From an unidentified bacterial endosymbiont (GTDB taxonomy: Bacteria; Pseudomonadota; Gammaproteobacteria; Enterobacterales; Enterobacteriaceae), in the NCBI RefSeq assembly GCF_918797525.1, contig NZ_OU963893.1:1116001-1180000 (forward strand): DNA of 64,000 nucleotides, read 5' to 3'. The position numbers and the translations under genes are program-made. Under the pieces are notes generated by a model. That model was not told where the DNA came from and did not search any database. It was given only the letters and a program-made list of their open reading frames with translations. Every line of letters begins with the position of its first letter. Position 1 is the stretch's first letter. Shown in pieces: positions 53,573 through 62,185 of this stretch.

Positions 53573-53865
53573 ACTGTTCTCTCCAAATCAGGACTGACTG
53601 GATTGAACCATTCTGATGTGAATTCGGTGTGCAAAAAATGAACGCATTCATGCGAATTATGATTGTGCGGCGAAGCGTAGACCCTTAAAATAGTTAAGCC
53701 TCGAAATTCAAAGGGGCGGGTGGCATCATGGGACAAGCGCAAGCGATGGGTTAAGCTATTATAAATACATAGCTTAATTAAGCCTTTTTTATTTGTTATA
53801 TCCCTCAAGCTTTAGCAAAAACGCTGCGAAAATAGTTCTCATTTTGTTAATTGTTTCTGTAATTG
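53573..53865. other. Upstream region of the holin pair, no clear gene
   Basis: A minus-strand open frame of 83 codons (53557-53808) overlaps the holin start and has no hydrophobic pattern, recognisable motif or ribosome site; I do not call it. The region may hold the promoter of the holin genes. Confidence 0.4.
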
Positions 53866-53936
53866 TTTGAAAATGATCATTTTTTTACTCAATATGCATT
53901 GCATAATCATAACGCTTTGAAAAAGATCGTTTTTTT
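53866..53936. repeat. Tandem 21-bp operator-like repeats before the LysR gene
   Basis: Two 21-bp copies, at 53866-53886 and 53916-53936, each read TTTGAAAA(T/A)GATC(A/G) followed by seven Ts. They differ at only two positions and start exactly 50 bp apart. The core of copy 1, AAAATGATCATTTT, is a perfect palindrome. They lie 72-142 bases upstream of the regulator start and between it and the divergent holin genes, suggesting a regulator binding pair. Confidence 0.6.
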
Positions 53937-53967
53937 CTAATAAGTAACATCGATTTTATAAGATTTA

Positions 53968-53976
53968 TGCTAGATT
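53968..53976 (+). promoter_or_regulatory. Candidate extended -10 of the LysR-type gene
   Basis: TGCTAGATT (TGnTAGATT) lies 32 bases before the start codon and 32 bases after the second 21-bp repeat. There is no convincing -35 hexamer, which would fit an activated or repeat-controlled promoter. Confidence 0.35.
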
Positions 53977-54007
53977 AAATCGGTACCGTAAACGGATGGG
54001 ATAGTTT

Positions 54008-54859
54008 ATGTTTATTTCAAAAAAAATGCGCTACTTCATTGTAATAATGGAAAAAAAGAGCTTTAGCAGCGCGGCAGAAGCGTTGTATATCACCCGCTCT
54101 CCTCTGAGCAAGATGATCACAGAGATTGAGACTTTTTTGGGCGGTAAGTTGTTTGAGCGTAAGCATAATGTACTTGAACCCACACCACTTGCCTGGGAAA
54201 TCTACTTTAAGTGCAAGCCGCTCTACGATAAACTGTGTGCCTTAACCAGTGAATACAGTCAAAAAAATGATGCATGTTTTCCTGAAGTCGTATTTGATAT
54301 AACGGTGCCAGATAATTTTTATAAAACGTTGAAAATGATTTCAGAGTCAGAATCGCAGAACATATTCTTTAAACGAAAGGTGCTTTCTTATGATGAGATT
54401 TTGACACTGAAAGAGAATCAGAGTAACTGGTTGGTGTCATTTCGGGATCTTGGCGCCTGTGCTGGCGTGAATAAAGAGCAATGGGAAGGCAGCGATCTCG
54501 TACTGCTTTATTCGCAAGCGCATTATCGTGAAACGCAGCAATATCCTCCACTGTATATCTGGAAAGAAAACCAGACAGAGTTTCTTAAAGAGCGCTTCAC
54601 CTATGCCGTAAAGGATGTCCTGCCTGAACCTCGTTTTATTGAACACAATTACGATATCCCTACACTGCTGTATTTAGTCAAAGAAGGGAAAGGGATGGTG
54701 CTATTCTCCCATAAAATTGCTGCAATGTATAAATTAGAGGGGGTCAACATGCTAACCATTAAAAACTACCATAGTAAATGGTATGTATATTCCTGTGCCA
54801 CGAGCAGTACAGTGCATCAGTTAGCGGACTTCAAAAAAATCTTAAATAAATTTTTATAA
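54008..54859 (+). CDS. LysR-family transcriptional regulator, unassigned
   Basis: A 283-residue regulator. The N-terminal winged helix-turn-helix is clear at about residues 5-63 (MRYFIVIMEKKSFSSAAEALYITRSPLSKMITEIE). The C-terminal part is poorly like standard LysR effector domains but ends in a plausible second lobe (YLVKEGKGMVLFSHKIAAMYKLEGV). The gene is AT-rich, with AAA, AAT and TTT codons frequent, unlike eno and queE on either side, indicating horizontal acquisition. It could resemble island-borne regulators such as SinR of Salmonella, but I cannot confirm this. Possible targets are itself and the holin pair. Confidence 0.85.
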   Translation: MFISKKMRYFIVIMEKKSFSSAAEALYITRSPLSKMITEIETFLGGKLFERKHNVLEPTPLAWEIYFKCKPLYDKLCALTSEYSQKNDACFPEVVFDITVPDNFYKTLKMISESESQNIFFKRKVLSYDEILTLKENQSNWLVSFRDLGACAGVNKEQWEGSDLVLLYSQAHYRETQQYPPLYIWKENQTEFLKERFTYAVKDVLPEPRFIEHNYDIPTLLYLVKEGKGMVLFSHKIAAMYKLEGVNMLTIKNYHSKWYVYSCATSSTVHQLADFKKILNKFL

Positions 54860-55163
54860 TGGCGTCAATGTAAAGTTACCAGCCTGTTTTAACTGACTGG
54901 TAACACAATAATCTTACTGTTAAGTTGCTAAACAATTTTTTATTTTTAATTACGCTTTTTTTGTAATATATAAATGTTTTTGTTACTCCATTGATATGTT
55001 ATTTGAATAATTTATCGATCTTAAGTAAGGCAAACAGGAAAATAGGGTATAAAAGTCTCCTGTGGTTTTTTTCACCCTATTTTCCTCTCAAAGCACCGAT
55101 GGAGCATGATCCGCAGGCGGGGATCTGCGATACTTACCCATTATTCCCTTAACAGAGTTGACT
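54860..55163. other. AT-rich spacer between the LysR gene and queE
   Basis: No gene is seen. GTTACCAG and CTGGTAAC (54873-54903) form an 8-bp hairpin that could end the regulator transcript, although the T tract is weak. A separate 13-bp inverted repeat at 55036-55086 lies close to queE and is listed on its own. The last 60 bases are more GC-rich and match the conserved queE upstream DNA. Confidence 0.5.
55036..55086. repeat. 13-bp perfect inverted repeat upstream of queE
   Basis: AGGAAAATAGGGT (55036-55048) and ACCCTATTTTCCT (55074-55086) are exact inverted copies separated by 25 bases. A shorter competing pair, ACAGGA (55034-55039) and TCCTGT (55058-55063), would use the same left arm. There is no T tract after the right arm, so it is not a simple terminator. 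Confidence 0.6.
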
Positions 55164-55835
55164 ATGCAGTACCCGATTAACGAAATGTTCCAGACCCTAC
55201 AAGGCGAGGGTTACTTTACCGGCGTTCCCGCTATCTTTATCCGTTTGCAGGGATGCCCGGTTGGCTGTGCCTGGTGTGATACCAAACATACGTGGGATAA
55301 ACTTGCAGATCGGGAAGTGTCGCTGTTTAGCATTCTGGCGAAAACCAAAGAGAGCGATAAGTGGGGGGCTGGGGGGGCAGAAGATTTGCTGGCCATCATT
55401 GGCCGCCAGGGATGGACCGCGCGTCACGTGGTGATCACCGGCGGTGAACCCTGCATCCACGATCTGATGCCGCTGACCGAGCTGCTCGAAAAAAACGGCT
55501 TTAGCTGCCAGATTGAAACCAGCGGTACCCATGAAGTGCGCTGCTCTCATACTACCTGGGTAACGGTATCGCCAAAAGTGAATATGCGCGGCGGCTATGA
55601 TGTACTGTCCCAGGCACTCGAACGTGCGGATGAAATTAAACATCCGGTAGGCCGCGTGCGCGATATTGAAGCACTGGATGAACTGCTGGCGACATTGAGC
55701 GATGAAAAGCAGCGCGTCATTGCCCTCCAGCCCATCAGCCAGAAAGACGATGCCACTCGTCTGTGCATTGAAACCTGTATCGCCCGTAACTGGCGTCTTT
55801 CAATGCAAACGCACAAGTATCTGAATATTGCCTAA
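55164..55835 (+). CDS. queE: 7-carboxy-7-deazaguanine synthase QueE
   Basis: QueE is a radical SAM enzyme that converts CPH4 to 7-carboxy-7-deazaguanine in queuosine synthesis. The ATG at 55164 gives MQYPINEMFQTLQGEG and 223 residues as in E. coli; an in-frame TTG two codons earlier is unneeded. The cluster motif CPVGCAWC (CxxxCxxC) is at residues 31-38, and the GGEP SAM-binding motif follows at VITGGEPCIHD. It converges with queD, its pathway predecessor. The shared terminator lies at 55834-55871. Confidence 0.97.
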   Translation: MQYPINEMFQTLQGEGYFTGVPAIFIRLQGCPVGCAWCDTKHTWDKLADREVSLFSILAKTKESDKWGAGGAEDLLAIIGRQGWTARHVVITGGEPCIHDLMPLTELLEKNGFSCQIETSGTHEVRCSHTTWVTVSPKVNMRGGYDVLSQALERADEIKHPVGRVRDIEALDELLATLSDEKQRVIALQPISQKDDATRLCIETCIARNWRLSMQTHKYLNIA

Positions 55836-55871
55836 AAAATAAGCCCGGTGGCGTTAACGCTTACCGGGCTT
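55834..55871 (-). terminator. Terminator between convergent queE and queD
   Basis: AAGCCCGGT and ACCGGGCTT form a 9-bp stem with an inner GCG-TTAA-CGC hairpin. On the minus strand it runs into a T tract, so it mainly ends queD transcripts. The GC-rich arms resemble a REP element. Confidence 0.8.
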
Positions 55872-55891
55872 ATCCGCTTTAGCCATTGAGA

Positions 55892-56257
55892 TCATTCCCC
55901 GCGATATACGCAGCCTGCGGTGCAGGTCTCTTTGATAGTCACTGCGCTTAGCAGCGGTACCAGCGGCTTCATCTGATCCCAAATCCATTTTGCCAGCACT
56001 TCGCTAGTCGGGTTTTCAAGGCCCGGAATGTCATTCAGATAGTAGTGATCAAGACGGTCATAAGTGGGCTTGAAGGCGGCCTTCAGCTCGGCGAAATCCA
56101 TGATCCAACCCGTATAGGGATCGACTTCACCGGTTATCTCAAGACGCACCATAAACGAGTGTCCGTGCAGGCGGCCACATTTATGCCCTTCAGGAACGTG
56201 CGGAAGACGATGGGCGGCTTCGAAGATGAAATCTTTAAACAGTGTGGTGGACATCAT
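55892..56257 (-). CDS. queD: 6-carboxy-5,6,7,8-tetrahydropterin synthase QueD
   Basis: QueD converts dihydroneopterin triphosphate to 6-carboxy-tetrahydropterin, the substrate of QueE. The 121-residue length equals E. coli. Zinc-binding histidines lie in EAAHRLP (near residue 16) and [12 protein letters not shown] (near 31-33), with the catalytic cysteine in [26 protein letters not shown] is the conserved C-terminal helix. It is divergent from cysJ. Confidence 0.97.
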   Translation of the reverse strand: MMSTTLFKDFIFEAAHRLPHVPEGHKCGRLHGHSFMVRLEITGEVDPYTGWIMDFAELKAAFKPTYDRLDHYYLNDIPGLENPTSEVLAKWIWDQMKPLVPLLSAVTIKETCTAGCVYRGE

Positions 56258-56562
56258 GAACTCTCAAATAATGCGGAAAAAACCGCCACATAGTACCGGA
56301 AAGTCCATTTTTTATCATTAACTAAAACAGACTTTACCATTGCCTTAACAAAAAGGGCAATTTTCTGCATTTTTTTAAGTTATATTTCAAAGGATTAGTT
56401 AATCGTTTTTATCGTTAAGATCGACAACTAAAACAGGTTAGTTCATTTGGTTATTTATTATTTCCATCCCTTCTTTAATTGTTATTATCACCGCCGTTAA
56501 CCTTATCTTCAGTTTGGATTTATTCGCTTAAAGTCCGCTTTGCTACTGGAACATAACGACGC
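56258..56562 (+). promoter_or_regulatory. Upstream control region of cysJIH
   Basis: The 305-base AT-rich gap between divergent queD and cysJ contains no gene. It must hold the cysJIH promoter, which in enterics is activated by CysB with acetylserine. I cannot place CysB sites with confidence; a perfect GATTA-GT-TAATC inverted repeat lies at 56393-56404. Confidence 0.55.
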
Positions 56563-58368
56563 ATGACAACACAGGCCTCCCCTTCAAATTTGCTTCCCCT
56601 CAACCCGGAGCAACTGGCGCGCCTTCAGGCGGCCACCACCGATTTCTCACCCACTCAGCTTGCCTGGGTGTCCGGCTATTTCTGGGGAATGCTCAACCAG
56701 CAGCCGGGGGCTATCGCAGCAGCGCCCGCCGCAGCGGCTGAAATTCCTGCCATTACGCTTATCTCCGCCTCGCAAACTGGCAACGCCCGCCGCGTGGCAG
56801 AGGCGCTGCGTGACGATCTGCTTGCCGCCAAACTGAACGTGAATCTGGTGAACGCCGGGGATTATAAATTCAAACAAATCGCGTCAGAAAAACTGCTGGT
56901 AGTCGTGGCCTCCACGCAGGGTGAAGGTGAGCCCGCTGAAGAAGCGGTTGCGCTGCATAAGTTTTTATTCTCGAAAAAAGCGCCCAAACTGGAAGGAACC
57001 GCGTTTGCGGTGTTCGGCCTGGGGGATACGTCCTACGAATTCTTCTGCCAGTCCGGGAAAGATTTTGACAGCAAACTGGCGGAGCTGGGCGGTGAGCGCC
57101 TGCTGGACCGCGTTGATGCGGATGTAGAATACCAGCCTGCCGCCGCCGAATGGCGGGCGCGCATTGTTGATGTACTGAAAGCGCGCGTTCCGCAAGAGGC
57201 GCCTGCGCAAGCCGCCATCACCGCAACGGGTACCGTGAATGATATCCACACCAGCCCGTACACTAAAGAGGCGCCGCTGACGGCGACCCTCGCCGTGAAT
57301 CAGAAGATCACCGGGCGCGACTCAGAGAAAGACGTTCGCCATATCGAAATCGATCTGGGTGATTCCGGTCTGCGCTATCAGCCGGGGGATGCGCTGGGCG
57401 TCTGGTATCAGAACGATCCTGTCCTGGTCAAAGAGCTGGTCGAGCTGCTGTGGTTAACAGGCGATGAGCCGGTCATCGTGGAAGGTAAAACGCAGCCGCT
57501 CTCTGAAGCGTTGCAGTGGCATTTCGAGCTAACGGTAAACACTGCCCATATCGTAGAGCATTACGCCACCTTAACGCGCAGCGAATCCTTGCTGCCGCTG
57601 GTGGGTGATAAAGCGAAGTTGCAGCATTACGCCGCCGCCACGCCGATTGTCGATATGGTGCGGTTCTCGCCGGCACAGCTGGACGCCGATGCGCTTATTG
57701 GCCTGCTGCGTCCATTGACGCCGCGTCTGTACTCCATCGCCTCTTCGCAGGCTGAGGTGGAGAGCGAAGTGCACGTCACCGTGGGTGTGGTGCGTTATGA
57801 CATTGAAGGCCGTGCGCGTGCCGGTGGGGCATCCAGTTTCCTCTCTGACCGTGTAGAAGAAGAGGGCGAAGTGCGCGTCTTTATCGAACATAATGACAAC
57901 TTCCGTCTGCCAGAGAACCCGCAAACGCCGGTCATCATGATTGGTCCTGGCACCGGTATCGCGCCGTTCCGTTCATTTATGCAGCAGCGTGCGGCTGAGG
58001 ACGCGCCGGGCAAAAACTGGCTATTCTTTGGTAACCCGCACTTCACCGAAGATTTCCTCTACCAGGTTGAGTGGCAGCGCTATATCAAAGAGGGCGTGCT
58101 CTTGCGTATCGATCTGGCCTGGTCCCGTGACCAAAAAGAAAAAGTCTACGTACAAGATAAACTGCGCGAACAGGGCGCAGAGCTGTGGCGCTGGATCAAT
58201 GACGGCGCCCATATTTATGTCTGCGGCGACGCCAATCGCATGGCGAAAGACGTTGAGCAGGCTTTGCTGGACGTGATTGCCGAATTCGGTGGTATGGATG
58301 CCGAAACGGCGGATGAATTTTTAAGTGAGCTGCGCGTAGAGCGCCGTTATCAGCGAGATGTCTACTAA
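56563..58368 (+). CDS. cysJ: Sulfite reductase flavoprotein alpha subunit CysJ
   Basis: CysJ passes electrons from NADPH through FAD and FMN to CysI. At 601 residues it is two longer than E. coli. The flavodoxin domain (about residues 64-200) has [15 protein letters not shown] and [12 protein letters not shown]. The ferredoxin-reductase half has RLYSIASS for FAD near residue 388, [12 protein letters not shown] for NADPH near 463 and ends RYQRDVY with the stacking tyrosine. The stop overlaps the cysI start (TAATG). Confidence 0.98.
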   Translation: MTTQASPSNLLPLNPEQLARLQAATTDFSPTQLAWVSGYFWGMLNQQPGAIAAAPAAAAEIPAITLISASQTGNARRVAEALRDDLLAAKLNVNLVNAGDYKFKQIASEKLLVVVASTQGEGEPAEEAVALHKFLFSKKAPKLEGTAFAVFGLGDTSYEFFCQSGKDFDSKLAELGGERLLDRVDADVEYQPAAAEWRARIVDVLKARVPQEAPAQAAITATGTVNDIHTSPYTKEAPLTATLAVNQKITGRDSEKDVRHIEIDLGDSGLRYQPGDALGVWYQNDPVLVKELVELLWLTGDEPVIVEGKTQPLSEALQWHFELTVNTAHIVEHYATLTRSESLLPLVGDKAKLQHYAAATPIVDMVRFSPAQLDADALIGLLRPLTPRLYSIASSQAEVESEVHVTVGVVRYDIEGRARAGGASSFLSDRVEEEGEVRVFIEHNDNFRLPENPQTPVIMIGPGTGIAPFRSFMQQRAAEDAPGKNWLFFGNPHFTEDFLYQVEWQRYIKEGVLLRIDLAWSRDQKEKVYVQDKLREQGAELWRWINDGAHIYVCGDANRMAKDVEQALLDVIAEFGGMDAETADEFLSELRVERRYQRDVY

Positions 58369-60080
58369 TGAGCGAAAAACATCCTGGCCCACTGGTGGTC
58401 GAAGGCAAACTGACGGATGCCGAACGCATGAAGGTAGAGAGTAACTACCTGCGTGGTACCATTGCCGAAGATTTGAATGACGGCCTGACCGGCGGTTTCA
58501 AAGGCGATAACTTTTTGCTGATCCGTTTCCACGGCATGTATCAGCAGGACGACCGCGACATCCGCGCCGAGCGCGCCGAGCAGAAGCTGGAGCCGCGTCA
58601 CGCGATGCTGCTGCGCTGCCGTCTGCCGGGTGGGGTGATCACCACCAAACAGTGGCAGGCGATCGATAAATTCGCCGCCGATAACACGATTTACGGCAGT
58701 ATCCGTCTGACCAACCGTCAGACCTTCCAGTTTCACGGCATTCTGAAGAAGAACGTCAAGCCGGTACACCAGATGCTGCACTCCGTTGGGCTGGACGCGC
58801 TGGCGACCGCCAACGACATGAACCGTAACGTGCTCTGCACCTCGAACCCGTATGAGTCCGAGCTGCATGCAGAGGCCTACGAGTGGGCGAAGAAGATCTC
58901 TGAGCATTTACTGCCGCGCACCCGCGCTTATGCGGAGATCTGGCTCGATCAGCAAAAAGTCGCCACCACTGACGAAGAACCGATCCTCGGCCAGACCTAT
59001 CTGCCGCGTAAGTTTAAAACCACGGTGGTGATCCCGCCGCAGAACGATATCGATCTGCACGCTAACGATATGAACTTCGTGGCGATTGCGGAAAATGGCA
59101 AGCTGGTCGGCTTTAACCTGCTGGTGGGCGGCGGTCTCTCCATTGAGCACGGTAATAAGAAAACCTACGCCCGTACCGCGAGCGAGTTCGGCTACCTGCC
59201 GCTTGAACACACGCTGGCCGTGGCGGAAGCGGTGGTGACAACCCAGCGTGACTGGGGTAACCGTACCGATCGTAAAAACGCGAAAACCAAGTACACCCTG
59301 GAACGGGTAGGCATAGAGACGTTCAAAGAAGAAGTAGAGCGTCGCGCAGGTATCAAATTTGAACCGATCCGCCCTTACACATTCACCGGCCGTGGCGATC
59401 GTATTGGCTGGGTGAAGGGTATCGACAATAAATGGCACCTGACGCTGTTTATCGAAAACGGTCGTATTCTTGATTATCCGGGCCGTCCGCTGAAAACGGG
59501 TCTGCTGGAAATAGCTAAGATCCATAAAGGCGAGTTTCGTATTACCGCCAACCAGAACCTGATCGTCGCCGGTGTGGCGAATAGCCAAAAGGCGCAGATT
59601 GAGAAACTGGCGCGCGATCATGGATTGATGGAAGCGGTCAAACCGCAGCGTGAAAACTCAATGGCCTGCGTGTCGTTCCCCACCTGCCCGCTGGCGATGG
59701 CGGAAGCCGAACGTTTCCTGCCGTCGTTTACTGACAAAGTGGAAGCGATTCTGGAAAAACACGGTATGCCTGAAGAGCATATAGTGATGCGCGTGACTGG
59801 CTGTCCGAACGGCTGTGGCCGCGCGATGCTGGCCGAGCTGGGTCTGGTTGGTAAAGCGCCCGGCCGCTACAACGTGCATCTTGGCGGCAATCGTATGGGA
59901 ACCCGTATTCCGCGAATGTATCGCGAAAACATCACAGAGCCGGAAATTCTCGCTTCCATTGACGAACTGGTCGGGCGCTGGGCGAAAGAGCGCGAAGCGG
60001 ACGAAGGTTTCGGTGACTTTACGGTGCGTGCGGGCATTATTCGCCCGGTGCTGGATCCCGCAAGAGATTTCTGGGAGTAA
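58368..60080 (+). CDS. cysI: Sulfite reductase hemoprotein beta subunit CysI
   Basis: CysI reduces sulfite to sulfide with six electrons at a coupled siroheme-4Fe-4S centre. The 570-residue length equals E. coli. The cluster/siroheme cysteines are in [17 protein letters not shown] (near residue 433) and [12 protein letters not shown] (near 478). Substrate-binding arginines lie in [12 protein letters not shown]. Its siroheme is made by CysG, encoded 2 kb downstream in this genome. It overlaps cysJ by one base. Confidence 0.98.
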   Translation: MSEKHPGPLVVEGKLTDAERMKVESNYLRGTIAEDLNDGLTGGFKGDNFLLIRFHGMYQQDDRDIRAERAEQKLEPRHAMLLRCRLPGGVITTKQWQAIDKFAADNTIYGSIRLTNRQTFQFHGILKKNVKPVHQMLHSVGLDALATANDMNRNVLCTSNPYESELHAEAYEWAKKISEHLLPRTRAYAEIWLDQQKVATTDEEPILGQTYLPRKFKTTVVIPPQNDIDLHANDMNFVAIAENGKLVGFNLLVGGGLSIEHGNKKTYARTASEFGYLPLEHTLAVAEAVVTTQRDWGNRTDRKNAKTKYTLERVGIETFKEEVERRAGIKFEPIRPYTFTGRGDRIGWVKGIDNKWHLTLFIENGRILDYPGRPLKTGLLEIAKIHKGEFRITANQNLIVAGVANSQKAQIEKLARDHGLMEAVKPQRENSMACVSFPTCPLAMAEAERFLPSFTDKVEAILEKHGMPEEHIVMRVTGCPNGCGRAMLAELGLVGKAPGRYNVHLGGNRMGTRIPRMYRENITEPEILASIDELVGRWAKEREADEGFGDFTVRAGIIRPVLDPARDFWE

Positions 60081-60095
60081 CCATGAGAGGTAATT

Positions 60096-60830
60096 ATGTC
60101 CGTACTCGATCTAAACGCCCTTAACGATCTGCCAAAAGTTGAGCGCATTCTGGCGCTGGCAGAAACCAACGCTCACCTGGAAACGCTGGACGCCGAAGGG
60201 CGTGTGGCGTGGGCGCTGGAAAACCTGCCGGGTGACTACATGCTCTCGTCGAGTTTTGGTATTCAGGCGGCGGTCAGTTTGCATCTGGTGAATCAGATCC
60301 GCCCGGACATTCCGGTGATTCTAACCGATACCGGCTACCTGTTCCCGGAAACCTACCAGTTCATCGACGAACTAAAGGACACGCTCAACCTGAACCTGAA
60401 GGTTTACCGGGCAACGGAAAGCGCGGCCTGGCAGGAAGCACGCTATGGCAAACTCTGGGAGCAGGGCGTTGAGGGCATTGAAAAATACAATGAGATCAAC
60501 AAAGTCGAGCCGATGAACCGGGCGTTAAAAGATCTGAATACACAGACCTGGTTTGCTGGCCTGCGTCGCGAGCAGTCCGGTAGTCGGGCTACGCTGCCAG
60601 TGCTGGCGGTGCAGCGCGGGGTGTTTAAAGTGCTGCCGATAATTGACTGGGACAACCGAAAGATTTACCAGTATCTGCAAAAACACGGGCTGAAATACCA
60701 TCCGCTATGGGATCAGGGCTATCTGTCGGTGGGCGATACCCACACCACCCGTAAATGGGAACCGGGAATGGCGGAAGAGGAGACGCGGTTCTTTGGGCTT
60801 AAGCGCGAGTGCGGGCTCCACGAAGGGTAA
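60096..60830 (+). CDS. cysH: Phosphoadenosine phosphosulfate reductase CysH
   Basis: CysH reduces PAPS to sulfite with thioredoxin. The 244-residue length equals E. coli. The substrate loop [15 protein letters not shown] is near residue 50, [12 protein letters not shown] near 75 and [11 protein letters not shown] near 155. The single redox cysteine is in KRECGLH near the C-terminus. The lack of the four cluster cysteines marks it as the PAPS, not the APS, type. The next convergent gene, iap, is reached after 74 bases. Confidence 0.98.
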   Translation: MSVLDLNALNDLPKVERILALAETNAHLETLDAEGRVAWALENLPGDYMLSSSFGIQAAVSLHLVNQIRPDIPVILTDTGYLFPETYQFIDELKDTLNLNLKVYRATESAAWQEARYGKLWEQGVEGIEKYNEINKVEPMNRALKDLNTQTWFAGLRREQSGSRATLPVLAVQRGVFKVLPIIDWDNRKIYQYLQKHGLKYHPLWDQGYLSVGDTHTTRKWEPGMAEEETRFFGLKRECGLHEG

Positions 60831-60843
60831 TGTCTTTACCGCT

Positions 60844-60891
60844 TACCCCGGACCGTACACCCCTGTGGGGAGAGAGAGGCCGGGGTGAGGG
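60844..60891. repeat. GC-rich palindrome between cysH and iap
   Basis: ACCCCGG pairs with CCGGGGT as the outer stem and CCCC-TGT-GGGG as the inner one. It lies between the convergent stop codons of cysH and iap. It shares TGGGGAGAG and GGGTGAGGG stretches with the copies near 26.9 kb and 41.85 kb. Confidence 0.7.
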
Positions 60892-60904
60892 AAGAATTAC
60901 CGCA

Positions 60905-61948
60905 CTACGCTTTCCCCGCTTTCGCCAGCTCTTTCACCAGCGGCAACATCACTTTCACCACATCACGGCTGCGGTGCTCAATCCTTTGCGGGAGCGTGCT
61001 ATCAATGTGCTGCTGATTATCCAGTCTCACATCGTGCCAGCTTGTCCCGTCCGGAAACGCTTTTGATTTGGCGCGCTGCTGATAGCCATCTTTTTTACCC
61101 AGACCCCAGTTAGTTGCCTCGACGTACAGCACCGGAATGCCCGCTTTGTCGAATACTTCGCCATCGTTACAGCAGCCCGTCCCTTGGGGATAATCCGGGT
61201 TAGTACCGGGATTGGTTGTTGCATACACCCCATGGCTGCGGGCAATCGCCAGCGCCCGGTCTCTCGTAAGCTTACGCACGCTGCCCGGCGTGTTCTGACC
61301 GCTATTGAAATAGAGCTTGTCGCCCACGATCAGGTTATCAAGATTGATAACCAGCAGCGTATTTTTCTTCTCTTCAGCGCTCATACGCTTGAGGAGATCC
61401 TTTGCGCCGAGTTGTCCCTCTTCCTCACCGCTGGTGGCGACGAAACGAATACCGTACCTGGTTGGGATATTTTTCATGCGTTCGGCCAGTTCGAGCATCA
61501 CCCCTACACCCGCCGCGTTATCGTCAATTCCCTGAAGCGTCAGCCCACCGAGATTATTATCGGTGTCGGTATCGCTCATCGGGGCGAAGGTATCCAGATG
61601 CGCCATGATGATAATCTGCTGGGCTGATTTACCTTCGTGCGCGGCGATAACGGTACTCCCCGTCACGTTGTGCCAGTTTTTGGTCTTATTACGCGATGTA
61701 TAGATATAGCGGCTGTGGAAGGCGCGGATATCGCTCTGGTAACCCATATCCGCAAACTGCTGGCGAATATAGTCTGCAGAGAGCATTTCGGCTGGCGTAC
61801 CGGTCATGCGGCCAGGAAAGAGCGTAGCAATATGCCGCGCCTGCTGCGTGGCGAATTCACCATACGGTTGATTTTTTGCCTGAGCCGGTAGGATAAAGCA
61901 AACGCCGATTGCCAGGGCTGCAATTCGGTGGCGCATTGCGCAAAACAT
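60905..61948 (-). CDS. iap: Alkaline phosphatase isozyme conversion aminopeptidase Iap
   Basis: Iap is a periplasmic aminopeptidase that trims the N-terminal arginine of alkaline phosphatase. At 347 residues it is about the E. coli length. The signal peptide is HRIAALAIGVCFILPAQAKNQ. The M28 zinc site is visible as IIMAHLDTFAP, GIDDNAAGVGVMLELAE, ATSGEEEGQLGAKD and INLDNLIVGD, all intact. In E. coli K-12 this gene borders a type I-E CRISPR array; no array is seen on either side here. Confidence 0.95.
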   Translation of the reverse strand: MFCAMRHRIAALAIGVCFILPAQAKNQPYGEFATQQARHIATLFPGRMTGTPAEMLSADYIRQQFADMGYQSDIRAFHSRYIYTSRNKTKNWHNVTGSTVIAAHEGKSAQQIIIMAHLDTFAPMSDTDTDNNLGGLTLQGIDDNAAGVGVMLELAERMKNIPTRYGIRFVATSGEEEGQLGAKDLLKRMSAEEKKNTLLVINLDNLIVGDKLYFNSGQNTPGSVRKLTRDRALAIARSHGVYATTNPGTNPDYPQGTGCCNDGEVFDKAGIPVLYVEATNWGLGKKDGYQQRAKSKAFPDGTSWHDVRLDNQQHIDSTLPQRIEHRSRDVVKVMLPLVKELAKAGKA

Positions 61949-62094
61949 AGTGAGTCCTTAAAAAAAGAGCAAATTTTTAACCCGCATAGTATGAAACTGT
62001 GATCGTGCTTACACAATTTGATTCGCGCTTAACCGCCCGAAATTTCGCGTGTTAAGCACTTTTTGATATTTGCTTTTTCAGCGCGTTATTCCAT

Positions 62095-62108
62095 TGAGTA
62101 ACTACTCA
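62095..62108. promoter_or_regulatory. 14-bp palindrome in the cysG upstream region
   Basis: TGAGTA-AC-TACTCA is a perfect inverted repeat with a 2-base spacer. It lies 15 bases upstream of the candidate -35 of the cysG promoter, the position expected for an activator such as CysB. Binding is not established. Confidence 0.45.
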
Positions 62109-62122
62109 TTCCAATTCGTAAT

Positions 62123-62151
62123 TTCATTCGCTATGAGCAGCCCCCTATAGT
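62123..62151 (+). promoter_or_regulatory. Candidate promoter of cysG-cysD
   Basis: TTCATT (62123-62128), a 17-base spacer and TATAGT (62146-62151) form a promoter with a good -10 and a poor -35, typical of activator-dependent cys promoters. It would start transcription about 28 bases before the cysG start. Confidence 0.6.
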
Positions 62152-62185
62152 CCCATTATTCCTGGTTGTTAGTGAGTTGTTGCTT

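Noticed and set aside
53557..53808. 83-codon minus-strand frame upstream of the holin pair
   Set aside because: It overlaps the holin start, has no ribosome site, no motif and no hydrophobic pattern; it is more likely a chance frame in accessory DNA.
52440..55157. Complete prophage or integrative element between eno and queE
   Set aside because: No integrase, attachment repeats, structural, replication or endolysin genes are recognisable in the 2.7 kb.
60831..62185. Possible CRISPR array near iap, as in E. coli
   Set aside because: No regularly spaced repeats are present in either flank of iap; only one GC-rich palindrome was found.
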